From: Haplomitrium mnioides
Lineage: Eukaryota > Marchantiophyta > Haplomitriopsida > Calobryales
DNA length: 58,030 nt
Assembly: GCA_049999725.1 (NCBI GenBank)
Contig: JBNGIS010031625.1
Coordinates: forward strand, 35,625 to 93,654
Direction of reading: 5' to 3'
Made by a program: the position numbers and the translations under genes. This document shows positions 46,436 to 57,496 of the stretch, one piece after another (the stretch's first letter is position 1; every line of letters starts with the position of its first letter). The notes beneath the pieces were generated by a model. The model did not search any database. It saw only the letters and a program-made list of their open reading frames with translations, and had not been told where the DNA came from.

Positions 46436-46521
46436 TAACTCCCCTTTGAATTGTGAAACGTCCTCGCGAACATACCTCCTCTTTCTCTGCTTGGTTTCCT
46501 CTTATCCGTTGTGCTGCTTCT
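46436..46521 (-). mobile_element. Last bases of the internal region of the older long-LTR element
   Basis: On the minus strand this matches the end of the internal region of the younger element (compare AGCAACACAAAGG-like, GGGAGAAGAGGT and TCGCGGGGACGTGTCACA at 53,085-53,146). The younger element therefore inserted about 86 bp inside the polypurine end of an older relative in opposite orientation. Confidence 0.6.
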
Positions 46522-49500
46522 TATCAGCCAATGCTTTGGAGCCTTCAAGCCGAATTCACTAAATCAGAAGCACCCTTGGCCATATGTTCCCTTTGCGAGT
46601 GTGAAGGCCTCTCAAGAACAGCTGATTACCTCAAACAGCTGATAAAAGCAAGGCACATGAGTCCTGGGAGGGAAATAGGATCATGACGGAGGAGAGGAGG
46701 AAGGAGAGCAGTGATCGCCAGCCAAGGGAGGGGGCCCCATTTTCAAAGTTGAAGCAGGCCAGTGGGAATCTGTGGGCCTAAGGAGGATGCGAGGATCAGA
46801 GCCTGGGGAGAAGAAATACAGCAACCATCTATAGCGAGGCGATCGCAGGAGGAAGAAGAAGGGATCAACAACAACGAAGCCCAAAGGCACTCCGAAGAAA
46901 GGCAGATCGCGGGGGTTCTACAGCGGTCACAAATCGGGAAACAAGCACCAAGAGCTGACAGGAGGAGGTTAGATCGTCACGAGGGTGAGCAAGGCCATGA
47001 AAGAGGGACGCCTTGATCCTGCAAGCAAGAGCGAGCCCTGCAAAGGCCGATCAAACGCTCCATCCGAGCCGGTAAGTCCTGGCCAAAGAGGGAAGTCCCC
47101 GAGAGGTCCCGCGAGATTCCACGGAAATGTGACATCTCCAGAGCCTTCGCGGGATTCCACGGACGACGTAGCGGCACCATGAGGCCCACAGATCTGCGGA
47201 AAGACGCCTCCCTAAGTAGGGAGCCCACTTAACCTAGTTCCGATACGTCTTACGACGTGGGGAGCCCGATTAAGAGGGATTCGCGAGGAAGTCAACTGGG
47301 GAGCAAGGAAAGGGGCCCGAAACAACGACTTATCGCGGGTCTGGCCGAAGGAAAATGGGAGAGTGCCGAAAGGGCGATGTATCGAAGATCCGAGAGGAGG
47401 AGGAGCGCGAAAGCCGAAGGGGCGACCTGGCGCAGATTCGCCAAGAGCAAACATAGAGGAGAGCCGAAATGGGGATTGATCCCTAATCTGATCGAATAAG
47501 AGCGAGTGAAGGCGAAAAGGCAACTTGGCGGCGAACCGGTTCGAATGACGCGCATCAGTGACAAAGCGGTGACCCAGTGCAAACCGTCCAACGAGAAGAA
47601 GGCTGAGCCAGAAGGGCGATACGGCACCTATCCCGTGGGGGGAAACAAAGGGCACGGCGAAAGCACGATATATCGGCGAATCGGCGAGCGAGATGAGAGC
47701 GGCCAGAAAACAAAGCTAACGCCGGTGCGACCGATGGAGGAGCTACCGGCACCGAAAGGGTGATACTTTGCCGCTTCGGCATCTAGAAAGGTAAAAGTTT
47801 GACGGAGTGCGGCGCAAAGTTCGAAAGGGGCGAATGGTCCGAAAGGGCCTAGTAGTTCTTATAACAAGCTTTTGGAAGTGTTAATGAAGCAAGCCTCATG
47901 CGCGCGTAGTTCTTACTTCGAAGGTACGTTGAAACGACAATATTGACACCATTCTTATTCGGCGAGCAGACGAAGTCCGTGGCGGTTCTACGGATGACGT
48001 GGTGAGCGCAGGGAGTCCGCGAGAGGCTTTGGAAACGTGGCGCGCTGAGGAGTCAGGATGTGTTTCAGAAGGTCAACTTCGGAAGAAGGGTCCGCGCGAC
48101 GGTCCGCCTACCCCTTTGCGGAGTAGCATTGGACGGCGTCCTTCGGATGACGTGGCGCCTTAGGAAGCATGCAGGGTTCCGTGGGTCAACATCGGAAGGA
48201 GGTCAACTCGACGGTCCGCCTACCCCTTTGCAGTGCGGCGTCAGACGGCGGCCTTCGAAACACGTGGCGACTCCAAGGACCCTGAGGCAATTCACGGCAC
48301 ACATGGTGCTGGGAGAGGAGTTCACTTGACCTCGGGCAACTCGCTGGTCAACTACGGAAGAAGAGTTCAGCGCGACGGTTAGCCTACCCCTTGCGGGGCA
48401 GCATCGGACAGCGGTGCAGCGGACGACGTGGCACGAGGAGAAGAAAAAAGCATCTGCGGAGGGATCTAAAGAGATTCCTTGGAGTCGGTTCCGTGGGGCA
48501 CTGCAGAACTCGGTTCCAAAGCGCCTTTTTGGACTTGCTCCTGAGGGAATCTACGGAATCCCTTCCCACAAGATTCCTCCTGGCTCCTCGTCAAAGTGAC
48601 CGTTGTCCTTGGATTTTCCTCGACCAACTGCTGGACACGCGGCGCTTCCTCCCATCCCATGGTAACGGGATTACCTAACAGTGAAGCCACGGGTTGTCGT
48701 CTCCTGTTTCGAGCTAACGGCAATAACAACGATTCATCGAATCGGGCGTCAGGAAGCAACACGCAAGGGGAGTATACATTTTTTGCTTTCGAATTCTTTT
48801 GGGTTGATGCACAAGCAATCTCAGGGCGCGAGGCGACTGCATGCGAAGGGGAATCGCAACAAAGGGGGGCTAGGGTTAGAATTCACTAACAAGACCACGT
48901 GAAGCAGAGTTACTCACTCAAGGGGAACCAGAGGATTTAGAGGAGAACTGGGAGGAGACCCAGGTGACCTCATCCTTGCAGGCGGACCAGGGCGGAGGGT
49001 TACTGATACGGGGTCTCAATTGTATTCTGGTTAGTTAAGACTTTGAGAGAGGCCACCATGGAAGGACGTGGGGTCGTCTCTGCATTCTCTGTGTAGAAGC
49101 ATCACGACCTGAAGACAAGGAAATTGCAACGAGGGGCAGCTGGAGTGGGAGTCCAAGTTATGATCGAGAGAGGCCGCCAAGTGAGGAGCTTGGGGTTGTC
49201 TCTCCCATTCTTTGTGTGTGAGCATCAGCCCAGAGTGTTCTAAAGACACTCTGGTGTGTTATTCTTCAAGTGGAGTTGAGAGGGGGGGCTTTGCCAGTGC
49301 CGGTGCACTTCATAGTAAGACTCGTTGAGGCTCGAGGGTGGAGTGGGCTACCTGCAACTGGTAAAGCTGTCTTCCAGAGGTGGAAGTAAAAGAAACTCTC
49401 TTCCTAGCCTGAGGAAGTAAAAGCAAGGCTTCTCGCGAGGGAAGTTAAAAAACTATCTGGAGAGGAGGGTGTGTGGGTTGCTGGGCTGCAGTTGTAAGGC

Positions 49501-50201
49501 AGCGGGACTCATAAGAGAAGTATCATCAGTTAGAAATCCAGAGGGCCTTCAAGGACTCTGTTTTCTCTTGCATATATTGTATGTAAGTGTTGTCCATATA
49601 TGTGTAGTTAGATTTCCTTTCTGCATGTGTGTCCTCTTGATTTGTTAGATTAGTGGACATCAGATCAGTTGAGCAGACCTTGGGAACACACTTGAAAGGA
49701 GAGTCCAATCCCTTGACACAAGTCTGGTATCCTGGGGGTGAATGCTCTCTGTTCTTGATCTGTTTGCATAGTTAGGAATTAGTGCAGCTTAGGATAGTTA
49801 GGAATAGTTGTATCAGTCATGTGACAACCCTGGAAGAGGGAGTCCAGAACTGAGGTGTTGTCTAGTTGTGCATGTCACCAACACCATTCTGCCCAAGCTC
49901 AAATAAGGTGGCAGGGCCTAAGTCATTGGATCCTATGAATAAAGCAGAAGAATCACACAAATCACAGCTGGGTGTAATGGATGTGGACTTGAGAGAATGG
50001 TTGAATGTCTGACTTGAGTGTGTGAAGAAGAAGAGTGAGAAAAGCATACCAGACCTATAAGGAGAGGAAGAGTCCTTAAGGTCTCAAAGTGGTAACTAGC
50101 AAGGGGCCATCTCAGAAAAGAACCTGAAAGCCCGAAACTTGTCCTCTCTTGCACTCAAAACAGGGCCTGAAAAGGTTAAGACCCGAAACAGGAGAGCGAC
50201 A
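46522..50201 (+). repeat. 5' LTR of the Gag-protease element (3,680 bp)
   Basis: Direct repeat of 53,162-56,841. It begins TATCAGCCAATGC where the partner has TGTCAGCCAGTGC, so the first G has mutated, and ends GGAGAGCGACA. AATAAA at 49,938-49,943 may serve as its polyadenylation signal. Many ACGTGG cores and three copies of a hairpin motif lie at 47.1-48.5 kb. Confidence 0.9.
48098..48413 (+). repeat. Three copies of a hairpin-forming GC-rich motif in the 5' LTR
   Basis: At about 48,098, 48,210 and 48,374 the sequence runs GACGGTCCGCCTACCCCTTT and then GC-rich GGGG-CGGCG-GACGG. CGCC-TA-CCCC can pair with GGGG-C-GGCG across a TTTGC loop. Spacing is 112 and 164 bp. Confidence 0.7.
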
Positions 50202-50210
50202 TGAATTTTT

Positions 50211-50229
50211 TGGCGCTAGAAGGAGGGCC
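50211..50229 (+). other. Candidate primer-binding site of the Gag-protease element
   Basis: TGGCGCTAGAAGGAGGGCC lies nine bases inside the 5' LTR. TGGCGC starts are usual for plant gypsy primer sites, but I cannot assign the tRNA. Confidence 0.5.
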
Positions 50230-50359
50230 AAGGGTTTGATAAAACCTGAGACCAACCCAAACCAAAGAGACCACTATGTGCACGAGAGACTAAAGTCAAT
50301 CGGTGAGAAGGTTACTTCCGAGAAACAGAGCAACTAGGGGTTGAGGTTGTTGAGGAAGA

Positions 50360-51229
50360 GTGGCGGAAGGAAGGAACCCCTGGGTGGAAGTGGCAGTGGC
50401 TAGTGGAGGGATGGCCAACCAGGTGCCACCTTCTAGGCTTCGGGGAAGGTTCAAATATAGGTCCTTCAAGGGACGCCCAAAGGATGATCCAGATGCATGG
50501 CTGGATGACCTCGAGAACACTGCAGCAGTGAATGGGGAAGCCCATATCAAGATTGGAATCCTGCAAGCAGTGCTAAAGGGAGAGGCCCAGTCCTGGTACA
50601 TAGACCTACCAGACAATGTAAAAAGAGACTGGCATGCATTCAAGGCGGCCTTCACAGCGGAGTTTCGAGGGATTGGCGAAGAGACTGAGGCACTGATCAA
50701 GATGGGTCAACTCAGGATGAAGAAGAAGGAGTCCGTGAGAAGGTTTCTTCAACGGTTCAAGAAGGTGGCGAGGAAGTTGAACCCTCTAACCATAGACGAA
50801 ATGCTCACAGCGTGGTTCCTGGCAGCGCTCCCCAAAGGAATTGGGACCTGGGTGCACCAAACGGATCCACAGACTCTCGATGAGGCAGTAAATGCAGCCA
50901 GATCCCATGTGAAGGCTGCTACCACCAGTTCCCGGAGGAAGGCAAGGTCCAAGTATGACTCTAATGATTCTTCGGACACATCGGACAGTGACGAGGAGAT
51001 GAATCAGAGTTCCGAGTCCTCCTCGGAAAGCAAGAATGAGTCCAGCAGCAGCTTAAAGGAGGACCGATCATCCAAGAAGAAGAAGAAGAAGAAGAAGGAC
51101 CTGAAGAAGAAGAAGCAGGTCAAGGAGGTGCATCATCACAACGGGGCCAGCAAGGGGAGGTACAAGAAAACTGAACCCGAACTAGAGGCTAGTAGGAAGC
51201 CAGGGGGAGGGATCGAATTGATGAGCTGA
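50360..51229 (+). pseudogene. Gag protein of the Gag-protease element (289 codons, frameshifted at the end)
   Basis: The frame opens with MAEGRNPWVEVAVASGGMAN. Residues about 35-175 form a retrotransposon capsid domain: RFKYRSFKGRPKDDPDAWLD, LQAVLKGEAQSWYIDLPDNV, FKAAFTAEFRG, VRRFLQRFKKVARKL and MLTAWFLAALPKGI. This is the W-x-F-x-L/F-x-F pattern of the gypsy Gag family. Residues 190-250 are Ser/Asp/Glu-rich, followed by a Lys tract. Near 51,205 an extra base in GGGGGAGGG moves the frame; the true protein continued as RDRIDELNAKLEAMN into the zinc knuckles. Gag would form virus-like particles and package RNA in the cytoplasm. Confidence 0.85.
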
Positions 51230-51780
51230 ACGCCAAGTTGGAGGCGATGAACATTCTCCTGGCAGGGATCAAGCCGGAGGGACGACCTCTGCAAACCAGA
51301 AGAGTTGGTGTCTGGTGCGTCAGGTGCAAGCAGCACGGGCATTCCCCCATGAATGTCCAAACGATACAAATGTTGTGCACTATGTGCGGGAAGAAGCACC
51401 GGAGTACATCAGAGAGGAAGTGGAGTACGTCCTGGAGGAGGCCCCAGACACAATATATCAGATCAGTGAGGGATCTTGAACAATTCTGAGCAAGCTTGTA
51501 CGAGTGAACGCAAGACCTATGACGCAGTGGACTGCAAATCGGCCTCCCTGAACGACAATTATAGTCTGCTGGAATTGTGGCCAACCTGGCCACATTTCAC
51601 CAAGCTGTCCGGAGCCACAGAAAAACGGTTATGGCCAACAACCTCCCTTGTGCGTCCAATGCAAAACAGAGGGGCATGTGGCAGAGAATTGTCCAAACCG
51701 AAGACCCAATGTTCCTCTAGAGCCCAGCGCGAATCCTCCTCCCCCCTCACCTATCAATCTGATATCACTAGAGATGGAGT
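51230..51780 (+). pseudogene. Gag C-terminus with three CCHC zinc knuckles
   Basis: Knuckle 1 (51,316-51,356) has CVRCKQHGHSP and then ECPN, but is one base short (41 instead of 42), so it is frameshifted. Knuckle 2 (51,567-51,608) reads CWNCGQPGHISPSC and knuckle 3 (51,651-51,692) CVQCKTEGHVAENC, both perfect CX2CX4HX4C. A stop (near 51,477) and a second one precede knuckle 2. Three knuckles are more than the usual one or two of plant gypsy Gag. They bind nucleic acid during RNA packaging. Confidence 0.8.
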
Positions 51781-52221
51781 AGGAAGCTGAATTGCTAGGC
51801 TGGGAGACTCCAACCTCCGATGATTGTTTCCGGGTGGTGACCCGAGCAGGGGGGACGACTAAAGAGAAAAGCCAGAGGAAGTCTGAGCGCAGGGCTGAGA
51901 AGAAAGTGGCTCGGGCGGCCTCGCCTTGAATTGATTCGGATTATCGAAGGGATAATCCAAAATGGTTCTACTTCGAGTAGTAGGACCAGGTGAAAAAACA
52001 ATTGGCGGCTTTGGAGGCTCTGGAAGAGGAGCGGGTCGCCGAAGAGACCCTCAAGGAGGTTCAGAAGCAGCAGGGGGAGCCCGGGAGAGGGTTGCATCTG
52101 CGGAAGAGGGGCGAAGCCCAGCCCCTACAGCATTCAAGCGGACATAAGAAATTGTCCTGTCACTGCTACAATAGGCCAACTCCTCAAGGATAGCCCACTG
52201 TACCGGAGGCAGCTCCGGGAA

Positions 52222-52776
52222 TTGTTGATGGGTGCAAAGAGGAGGAAGAGGTTGCCCAAGGTTGGAGCTCCAGCAGACCTGCAACTAGTCTGTGAAGACA
52301 AGGGGGCCCCAGAGATCGACGTACAGATCGCGAGGTGCACACTGTCTTTAGTGCCCGTAGATGGAGGAGCAGGAGTCAACATTATGGTAGAGGAGACAAC
52401 GCACAAGATGGGATTCACGGAATTCCAGCCTACAACCAAGATTATGAGGCTGGCGGATGAGTCACGAGTAAAGCCCATGGGCTCTCTTCTTCAAATCCCA
52501 ACCTTCATAGGGGGGAAAGAGTTCAGGCTGAATTATTTGGTAATGCGACCCGCCCGAGCTTCTCCTTACCCAGTGTTGATAGGAAGGTCGTGGCTGTATG
52601 GAGCCAGAGTACTGCACAACTGGGAGAACTCCACACTGGTGTTCGGCCCCAACAAACGACAGTGCATTACGGTCCAGTTCCTCATTTGGGGGAAACGCAG
52701 TCAGAGGCAGAGTACGAGAGTGTGTGGTCCGAGGAAGAAGAGGATTCGGAGTACCACTACTGGGTACAAGTGGTGA
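52222..52776 (+). pseudogene. Retropepsin-like protease of the Gag-protease element
   Basis: A 184-codon frame has VDGGAGVNIM at 52,357-52,386, the retropepsin active-site region with Gly in place of Ser/Thr after the catalytic Asp. Later come KIMRLADESRVKPMGSL, FRLNYLVMRPARASPYPVLI and GRSWLYGARVLHNW, a layout typical of plant gypsy proteases up to the ILGRPFL-like motif. Frameshifts lie upstream. The last part runs in a shifted frame into an acidic SVWSEEEEDSEYHYW tail. Instead of RT, the next recognisable feature is the polypurine tract 370 bp on. Confidence 0.8.
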
Positions 52777-53161
52777 GTGAAGCAATAGGGGGGATCTGTT
52801 GGAGGAGGGTGTGAAGTCTGTCCACCAAAGTAAATTCTCAGCCTACGACAGACTAAAACACCAGTGGAAATCGGCAACAGATGGGGCCAAGGGTGGGGAC
52901 ACCATGGAGCACCTCGACAAATGGAAGTGGTATAAGGATCAAAGGAAAAACGAGGGCCAAATTGGGACCCTCTCAAGGGTGTCCAGCAACCGTAGGTAAG
53001 TTGTTTGTGTGTGTGTGAGTGTGTGTTTTGTGGGGGGGCGTTTCGTGGGGTTGTTTTGCAGGAGTTACGGAGTCGGGCCAGCAACCAGCAACAAAGGCAC
53101 CAGAAAATTGAGGGAGAAGAGGTGTGCTCGCGGGGACGTGTCACACTTGAAGGGGGAGTTA
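52777..53161 (+). other. Internal 3' segment and polypurine tract of the Gag-protease element
   Basis: A 66-codon frame (52799-52999; SKFSAYDRLKHQWKSATDG) has no known domain. A (TG)n-like run is at 53,003-53,030. TTGAAGGGGGAGTTA at 53,147-53,161 is the polypurine tract immediately before TGTCAGCC of the 3' LTR. Confidence 0.75.
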
Positions 53162-56100
53162 TGTCAGCCAGTGCTTTGGAGCCTTCAAGCGGAATTCACT
53201 AAATCAGAAGCACCCTTGGCCATATGTTCCCTTTGCGAGTGTGAAGGCCTCTCAAGAACAGCTGATTACCTCAAACAACTGATAAGAGCAGGGCGCATGA
53301 GTCCTGGGAGGGAAACAGGATCATTACGGAGGAGAGGAGGAAGGAGAGCAGTGATCGCTAGCCAGGGGAGGGGGCCCCATTTTCAAAGTCAAAGCATGCC
53401 AGCGGGAATCCGTAGGCCTAAGGAGGATGCGAGGATCAGAGCCTGGGGAGAAGGAACAGAGCAGCCACCCATGGTGAGGCGATCGCAAGAGGAAGAAGAA
53501 GGGATCAACAACAACGAAGCTTGAAGGCACTCCAAAGAAAGGCAGATCACGGGGGTCCTACAACGGCTACAAATCGGGAAACAAGCACTAGGAGCTGACA
53601 AGAGGAGGTGAGATTGTCACGAGGGCGAGCAAGGCCAGGGAAGAGGGACGCCTCAATCCCGCAAGCAAGAGCGAGCCCTGCAGAGGCCGATCGAACGCTC
53701 CATCCGAGCCGGTAAGTCCTGGCCAAAGAGTGAAGTCCCTGAGAGGTCCCACGAGATTCCACGGAAACATGGCATCTCCAAAGCCTTCGCGGGATTCCAC
53801 GGACGACGTGGTGGCACCAGGAGGCCCGCGGATCTGCGGAAAGGTGCCTCCCTAAGTGGGGAGCCCACTTAACCTGGTTCCGATGTGTCTTACGACGTGG
53901 GGAGCCCGGTTAAGAGAGATCCGCGAGGAACTCAACTGAGGAGCAAGGAAAGGGGCTCGAAACAACAACTTATCGTGGGTCTGGCCGAAGGAAAATGGGA
54001 GAGTGCTGGAAGGGCGATGTATCGGAGATCCGAGAGGAGGGGGAGCGCGAAAGCCAAAGGGGTGATCTGGCGCAGATTCGCCAAGAAGAAACACAGAGGA
54101 GAGCCAAAAGGGAGACTGATCCCTGATCTGACCGAATAAGAGCGAGTGAAGGCGAAAAGGCAACTTGGCGGCGAATCGGTTCGAACGATGCGCATTAGTG
54201 GCGAAGCAGTGACCTAGCGTAAACCGTCCAATGAGAAGAAGGCCGAGCCAGAAGGGCAATATGGCACCTATCTGGTGGGGGGAAACAAAGGGCATGGCAA
54301 AAGCACAATATATTGGCGAATCGACGAGTGAGATGAGAGCGGCCGGAAAACAAAGCTAACGTCGGTGCGACCGACGGAGGAGCTACCGACACCGAAAGGG
54401 TGACACTTCGTTGCTTTGGCATCCAGAAAGGTAAAAGTTTGACGGGGTGTACCGGAAAGTTTGAAAGGGGTGAATGGTCTGAAAGGGCCTAGTACTTCTT
54501 ATACCAAGCTTTCGGAAGTGTTAACGAAGCTAGCCTCAAGCGCGCGTAGTTCTTACTTCGAAGGTACGTCAAAACGGCAACATCGACACCGTTCTTATTC
54601 GGCAAGCAGAGGAAGTCCGTGGCGGTTCTACGGATGACGTGGCGAGCGCAGGGAGTCCGCGAGAGGCTTCGGAAACGTGGCGCGCTGAGGAGCCGGGATG
54701 TGTTTCCGAAGGTCAACTTCGGAAGAAGGGTCCGCGCAACGGTCCGCCTACACTTTTGCAGGGCGGCGTCAGACGACGCCCTTCAGATGACGTAGTGCTT
54801 TGGGAAGCGCGTAGGGTTTCGTGGGTCAACATCGGAAGGAGGTAAACTCGACGGTTCGCCTACCCCTTTGCGGGGCGGCGTCAGACGACAGCCTTCGGAA
54901 CACGTGGCGACTCCAAGGACCCCGAGGTAATTCACGGGACACGCGGCCCTGGGAGAGGAGTTCACTTGACCTCGGGCAACTCGCTGATCAACTACGGAGG
55001 AAGAGTTCAGCGCGACGGTCAGCCTACCCCTTTGCGGGGCGGCGTCGAACGGCGGTGCAGCGGACGACATGCCGCGAGGAGAAGAAAGAAGCATATGCGT
55101 GGAGATCTAAGGAGATCCCTTGGAGTCAGTTCCGTGGGGCACTGCAGAACTCGGTTCCAAAGTGCCTTTTTGGACTTGCTCCTGAGGGACTCTACGGAAT
55201 CCCTTTCTGCAAGATTCCTCCTAGCTCCTCGTCGAAGTGACCGTTGTCCTTGGATTTTCCTCGACCAACTGCTGGACACGCGGCGCTTCCTCCCATCCCG
55301 TGGTAACGGGATTACCTAACAGTGAACCCACGCGTCGTCCTCCCCTATTTCGAGCTAACGGCAATAGCGACAATTCATCGGATTGGGCGTCAATGAGCAG
55401 CGCGCGAGGGGAGTATACATTGTTTGCTTTCAAATTCTTTCGGGTTGATGCACAGGCAATCTCAGGGCGCGAGGCGACTGCATGCGAAGGGGAATCGCAA
55501 CGAAGGGGACTGGGGTTAGAATTCACTAACAAGACCACGTGAAGCAGAGTTACTTGCTCAAGGGGAACCAAAGGATTTAGAAGAGGACTAGGGGGAGACC
55601 CAGGTGACCTCATCCTTGCAAGCGGACCAGGGCGAAGGGTTACTGATACGGGGTCTCGATTGTATTCTGGTCAGTTAAGACTTTGGGAGAGGCCACCATG
55701 GAAGGACGTGGGGTCGTCTCTGCATTCTCTACGTAGAAGCATCACGGCCTGAGGACAAGGAAATCGCAATGAGGGGTAGTTGGAGTGGGAGTCCAAGTTA
55801 TGATCGGGAGAGGCCGCCAAGTGAGGAGCTTGGGGTTGTCTCTACCATTCTTTGTGTGTGAATATCAGCCCAAAGTATTCTAAAGACACTCTGGTGTGTT
55901 ATTCTTCAAGTGGAGTTGAAAGGGGGGGCTTTGCCAGTGCCGGTGTACTGCAAAGTAAGACTCGTTGAGGCTCAAGGGTGGAGTGGGCTACCTGCAGCTA
56001 GTAAAGCTGTCTTCTAGAGGTGGAAGTAAAAGAAACTCTCTTCCTAGCATGAGGAAGTAAAAGCAAGGCTTCTCGCGAGGGAAGTTAAAAAACTATCTGG

Positions 56101-56841
56101 AGAGGAGGGTGTGTGGGTTGCTGGGCTGCAGTTGTAAGGCAACGGGACTCATAAAGAAAGTATCATCAGTTAGAAATCCAGAGGGCCTTCAAGGACTCTG
56201 TTTTCTCTTGCATATATTGTATGTAAGTGTTGTCCATATATGTGTAGCTAGATTTCCTTTCTGCATGTGTGTCCTCTTGATTTGTTAGATTAGTGGACAT
56301 CGGATCAGTTGAGCAGACCCTAGGAACACACCTGAAAGGAGAGTCCAATCCCTTGACACAAGTCTGGTATCTTGGGGGTGAATGCTCTCTGTTCCTGATC
56401 TGTTTGGACAATTAGGAATTAGTGCAGCTTAAGATAGTTAGGAATAGTTGTATCAGTCCTGTGACAACCCTGGAAGGGGGAGTCCATAACTGTGGTGTTG
56501 TCCAGTTGTGCAGGTCACCAGCACCATTCTGCCCAAGCTCAAATAAGGTGGCAGGGCCTAAGTCATTGGGTCTTATGAATAAAGCGGAATAATCACACAA
56601 ATCACAGCTGGGTGTAATTGATGTGGACTTGAGAGAATCGTTGAATGTCTGACTTGAGTGTGTGAAGAAGAAGAGTGAGAAAAGCATACTTGACCTGTAT
56701 GGAGAGGAAGAGTCCTTAAGGTCTGAAAGTGGTAACTGGCAAGGGGCCATCTCAGAAAAGAACCTGAAAGCCCGAAACCTATCCTCCCTTGCACTCAAAA
56801 CAAGCCCTGAAAAAGTTAAGACCTGAAACAGGGGAGCGACA
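53162..56841 (+). repeat. 3' LTR of the Gag-protease element (3,680 bp)
   Basis: Begins TGTCAGCC and ends GGGGAGCGACA, TG...CA. In the first hundred bases compared (53,501 onward against 46,861 onward) I count about eleven differences, all transitions. Hairpin motif copies are at about 54,738, 54,850 and 55,014. AATAAA is at 56,578-56,583. Confidence 0.9.
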
Positions 56842-57093
56842 CTTTTGGTCTCAAAATCTTGACGAAGTGTACTTTTACGAACTCACACAACTCGCCCTGG
56901 AAAACCCACGCAACTACTCACCTGAACCTCTACACAATTACGTACTAGAAAACCTACACAACTACTCACTCACTCACTCATCCTACCACTGCCCACTCTC
57001 CCCTCTCAGCCTCTTCCCTGGATCCCACACAAAAGTCGTTTCTCCCAATTTTGGTTCGAGGGGGGTGGAGGATTCCTGTAGCGACATATCTTG
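56842..57093. other. Flank of the Gag-protease element, with a possible purine tract and LTR start
   Basis: CA-rich sequence with repeated CACACAACTAC-like phrases is followed by CGAGGGGGGTGGAGGATTCC and TGTAGCGACATATC at about 57,076, which looks like a plus-strand polypurine tract and LTR start. It may belong to the older long-LTR element or to another one. Confidence 0.35.
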
Positions 57094-57496
57094 CTACATT
57101 CTCTTCTGATTCGTGGAATCACCCTTAGACCTGGGATTCCTCGTTTGGCCCTTCGCCTCTAGCCTTGATGCAAGTACAACACACACCCACAAGGAACAAG
57201 CGACAACACGAGCCCAAACATAGGTACGACACACAGAGCCTGTAAACATAAAACCATATACAAGTTTGGCGGTGGCGAGGCTGCTTGTAACAATTTCCTC
57301 CTTGTCAGCAAGATCCTTCTGCTGGCTTAAGGCTAGCTCTCTCTCAAAATTGAGATCGGGTTTAGCTTCGGGTAATTCTGGATCCTCCGGGCTGCAGCTG
57401 CTTACCTCGATTAATGTGCCTTCTGCCAGTTGAGGAGGCCCTACCTCGGTGACACTTGGCTCTTGCACTGTGAAGCTAGATGCTTCGCCGGTTTCT
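57094..57496 (-). CDS. Possible exon of unknown origin, acidic protein segment
   Basis: The minus strand is open from about 57,496 to 57,094. It reads VTEVGPPQLAEGTLIEV, then SPEDPELPEAKPDLNFEREL, ALSQQKDLADKEEIV and TSSLATAK. Beyond this a GTATATGG could be a splice donor (near 57,260), and the remaining residues look less protein-like. There is no ATG at the start and no domain I can name. It could be a host exon or an unfamiliar retroelement protein. Confidence 0.25.

Larger units (their letters stand above)
46522..56841 (+). mobile_element. Non-autonomous LTR retrotransposon with Gag and protease only (10,320 bp)
   Basis: Two LTRs of equal length (3,680 bp each, 46,522-50,201 and 53,162-56,841) enclose an internal region of 2,960 bp. 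The internal region has a candidate primer site, Gag, three CCHC knuckles and a retropepsin-like domain, and then goes straight to the polypurine tract. No RT, RNase H or integrase motif is present in any frame. Flanks CTTCT (46,517-46,521) and CTTTT (56,842-56,846) are a target duplication with one change. The organisation fits TR-GAG/LARD-like elements that depend on proteins of an autonomous relative. Frameshifts and stops show this copy is dead. Confidence 0.85.

Noticed and set aside
50360-52776. RT or integrase hidden in the Gag-protease element
   Set aside because: I looked for YxDD, LxGLxxYYRRF, TDHxxL and HHCC/DDE blocks in all frames of 50.2-53.2 kb and found none.
53547-55613. Frames of 70-147 residues in the 3' LTR
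   Set aside because: They are matched by similar frames at the same places in the 5' LTR (47-48.9 kb), but differ in length and start. They follow the GC-rich LTR sequence, not a gene.
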